A DNA stretch of 17,240 bases from an uncultured Holophagaceae bacterium. GTDB lineage: Bacteria; Acidobacteriota; Holophagae; Holophagales; Holophagaceae. The stretch is from NCBI GenBank assembly GCA_903890595.1, contig CAITBU010000491.1, positions 1 to 17,240 of the forward strand, in the 5' to 3' direction. The translations under genes and the position numbers were made by a program. The notes beneath the pieces were generated by a model. That model was given only the letters and a program-made list of their open reading frames with translations, did no database searches and was not told where the DNA came from. Of the stretch, positions 15,874 through 17,240 are shown in pieces (the stretch's first letter is position 1; each line of letters begins with the position of its first letter).

Positions 15874-16590
15874 TTGATCGGTCCAATTGTTAACTGCGGA
15901 GCGATCCTAGGCGGAAGTGTGGTTGGTGCTTTCTTGGGCAACCGAATTAGCGAAAACCTCAGAACCCGGCTGCCGCTTCTGTTCGGGCTTTCCTCCCTGG
16001 GCCTGGGTGTGGCGATGATCGTGAAGGGCAGATCCTTTCCGGCCGTGATCTTGGCACTCCTGCTGGGAACGATTCTGGGCGAACTGCTCCACATCGAGGC
16101 TTGGCTCACTCGAGTCGCCACCAAGACAAGGGTTGTGATCGATCGCTTGGTCGAGCCAACAGACACGAGCCCCTCGCATGAAGAGCACAGTGCAACCTTC
16201 GTCGCACTCATGGTGCTGTTCTGTGCGAGTGCCACGGGAATCTTTGGCGCCATGAATGAGGGCATGACCGGGGATACGTCCCTCCTCATTGTGAAATCGA
16301 TTCTGGACTTCTTCACGGCGGCCATCTTCGCCACGGCCCTGGGCTACTCTCTGGCGGCCTTGGCCATTCCGCAGTTGATCATCCAGGGAGGACTCTTCTT
16401 GTTGGCGGGTCGGTTGCTCCCCTTGATGACCCCAAGCATGGTTGGCGATTTCTCCGCCTGCGGAGGGCTGATCATGGTGGCCACTGGGTTTCGGGTGGCT
16501 GGAATTAAGCACTTTCATACCGCAAACATGGTGCCCGCCCTGTTTATAGCGATGCCCATCTCTGCCCTCTGGACCCGCCTGCTGGGGTGA
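15874..16590 (+). CDS. DUF554-family membrane protein (YqgA-like)
   Basis: This 238-residue protein has about six or seven hydrophobic segments, with Gly-rich helices (NCGAILGGSVVGAFLGNRI near the N-terminus, FGLSSLGLGVAMIVKG, then FCASATGIFGAMNEG, which is typical of DUF554/YqgA). The function of the family is not established; a transport role is often supposed. The start is TTG at 15874, supported by AGGAG at 15864-15868; no ATG lies nearby in frame. The gene begins 31 bp after lpdA and may be in the same transcript. Its composition differs from the neighbours: more A+T, with codons such as aat, aga and ttg that the gcv genes avoid, suggesting a separate origin. A link to glycine or serine metabolism is only suggested by position. 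Confidence 0.85.
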   Translation: MIGPIVNCGAILGGSVVGAFLGNRISENLRTRLPLLFGLSSLGLGVAMIVKGRSFPAVILALLLGTILGELLHIEAWLTRVATKTRVVIDRLVEPTDTSPSHEEHSATFVALMVLFCASATGIFGAMNEGMTGDTSLLIVKSILDFFTAAIFATALGYSLAALAIPQLIIQGGLFLLAGRLLPLMTPSMVGDFSACGGLIMVATGFRVAGIKHFHTANMVPALFIAMPISALWTRLLG

Positions 16591-16598
16591 TCGCAGAA

Positions 16599-16633
16599 TC
16601 CTGCGTCCGCAGGACTGGATTGTTTCTAATCCA
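16599..16633 (+). terminator. tandem small hairpins after DUF554, possible terminator
   Basis: Two adjacent stem-loops follow the DUF554 stop: TCCTGC (16599-16604) with GCAGGA (16609-16614), and TGGATT (16616-16621) with AATCCA (16628-16633). No clean T-run follows. They may end or attenuate the operon transcript before lipA, or simply lie in the lipA leader. Confidence 0.4.
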
Positions 16634-16685
16634 AACAGCCACCCCTGGGTTCCCAAAGCAAATCGATCCCCAAGACTGTCCACAG

Positions 16686-16795
16686 ACCCTCCCCTGCGAG
16701 AGACTGGAACCCCAGGAGCCTGCATGCCCCGATATGCCCGCCGTGTTGGCCGCGAAGTCCTGGAAGGGCATCCCCGGCTCCCGCCCTGGATTGCC
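16686..16795 (+). repeat. 110-bp direct repeat, right copy (lipA leader and start)
   Basis: This is the right-hand partner of 242-351, identical across all 110 bases. Here it is part of an uninterrupted lipA reading frame. Just upstream, 16675-16681 still matches the left copy, 16682-16685 differs, and similarity then fades. Past 16795 the two copies part completely. Confidence 0.97.
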
Positions 16796-17240
16796 CAGGA
16801 GCGCGTGCGCCTCGGCGACCTCCATCGCATGAAGACCGACCTGCGAACCTCGGGTCTGCACACGGTGTGCGAGGAGGCCCGCTGCCCCAACCGCACCCAC
16901 TGCTTCGCCCTAGGAACCGCCACCTTCCTGCTCATGGGGGGCGTCTGCACCCGGGCCTGCGGGTTCTGTAGCATCCAGAGCGGGCAACCCGAGGCACTGA
17001 ACCCATTGGAGCCCCAGGAGACCGCCGAGCGCGTGGCGGCCCTGAACCTCCGCTTCGCCGTGCTCACCTCGGTGAACCGGGATGATCTGCCGGACGGCGG
17101 GGCGGCCCACTTTGCCGAGACCATCCTGGCCATCCGCCGCCGCAACCCAGGGGTTGGTGTGGAGGTGCTGGTGCCGGACTTCCTGGGCGACCTCGAGGCC
17201 GTGGCCCGAGTGGTTGCGGCGGGTCCCGAGGTGTTCAACC
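16724..17240 (+). CDS. lipA: lipoyl synthase, cut by the right edge
   Basis: LipA is a radical SAM enzyme that inserts two sulfurs into the octanoyl chain on carrier proteins such as GcvH. About 172 codons are visible and the C-terminus is outside the window. The auxiliary cluster cysteines are Cys49, Cys54 and Cys60 (CX4CX5C in TVCEEARCPNRTHC). The radical SAM cysteines are Cys75, Cys79 and Cys82 (CTRACGFC, CX3CX2C), followed by SIQSG. VLTSVNRDDLPDGG further on is also family-typical. AGGAG at 16714-16718 serves ATG 16724. The first 24 codons and the leader are duplicated at the left end of the window. Placement beside a glycine cleavage operon fits its role in making holo-GcvH. Confidence 0.97.
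   Translation, partial: MPRYARRVGREVLEGHPRLPPWIAQERVRLGDLHRMKTDLRTSGLHTVCEEARCPNRTHCFALGTATFLLMGGVCTRACGFCSIQSGQPEALNPLEPQETAERVAALNLRFAVLTSVNRDDLPDGGAAHFAETILAIRRRNPGVGVEVLVPDFLGDLEAVARVVAAGPEVFN

Noticed and set aside
352..16685. Classical integrative element or transposon
   Set aside because: No integrase, transposase, tRNA gene or terminal inverted repeats were seen. The only mobility sign is the lipA direct repeat, so no element type is claimed.
15907..17238. 443-codon minus-strand open frame opposite DUF554 and lipA
   Set aside because: Composition is typical of an antisense shadow (Arg, Ser, Pro rich), and both plus-strand genes are clearly real.

Overview
The window is a GC-rich bacterial segment (roughly two thirds G+C by eye) with short intergenic gaps and mostly Shine-Dalgarno-led starts. 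A Gram-negative envelope is indicated by an outer-membrane porin with a signal peptide and a C-terminal Phe. The split GcvPA/GcvPB glycine decarboxylase, the ThrE-type exporter and the base composition would fit an Acidobacteriota/Holophaga-Geothrix-like organism, but that placement is a guess from gene style and not something the sequence proves.

Layout: 1-241 is a flank without a gene I can name. 242-405 holds a broken 5' copy of lipA (leader, ribosome binding site and first 24 codons). 402-1340 (-) is a LysR-type regulator, divergent from 1543-2976 (+), a DHA2-type MFS transporter, which is followed by a porin (3043-4356) and a strong hairpin terminator. Next come an M20D amidohydrolase of the hippurate hydrolase type (4513-5775) and a ThrE-like serine/threonine exporter (5796-7034). 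After a 194-bp AT-richer leader, a compact operon runs glyA - gcvT - gcvH - gcvPA - gcvPB - sdaA - lpdA (7229-15842). A DUF554 membrane protein (15874-16590) of visibly different base composition follows, and then the intact lipA, cut by the right edge.

The genes make biochemical sense together. The amidohydrolase could free glycine or another amino acid from an N-acyl conjugate brought in through the porin and MFS carrier. GcvP/T/H/Lpd cleave glycine to CO2, NH3, NADH and methylene-THF. GlyA condenses that C1 unit with a second glycine to make serine. SdaA deaminates serine to pyruvate, and the ThrE-like protein may relieve excess serine or threonine. LipA supplies the lipoyl group needed on GcvH. 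The set is therefore a nearly self-contained glycine-to-pyruvate module with its cofactor gene; run the other way, the GCS-GlyA-SdaA part is also the core of the reductive glycine pathway, and the sequence cannot decide the direction.

The most unusual structural observation is that a perfect 110-bp direct repeat from the lipA leader and start (242-351 and 16686-16795) brackets the whole 16.4-kb block. The block therefore looks as if it was inserted at, or duplicated from, the 5' end of lipA. No integrase or transposase is visible in it.
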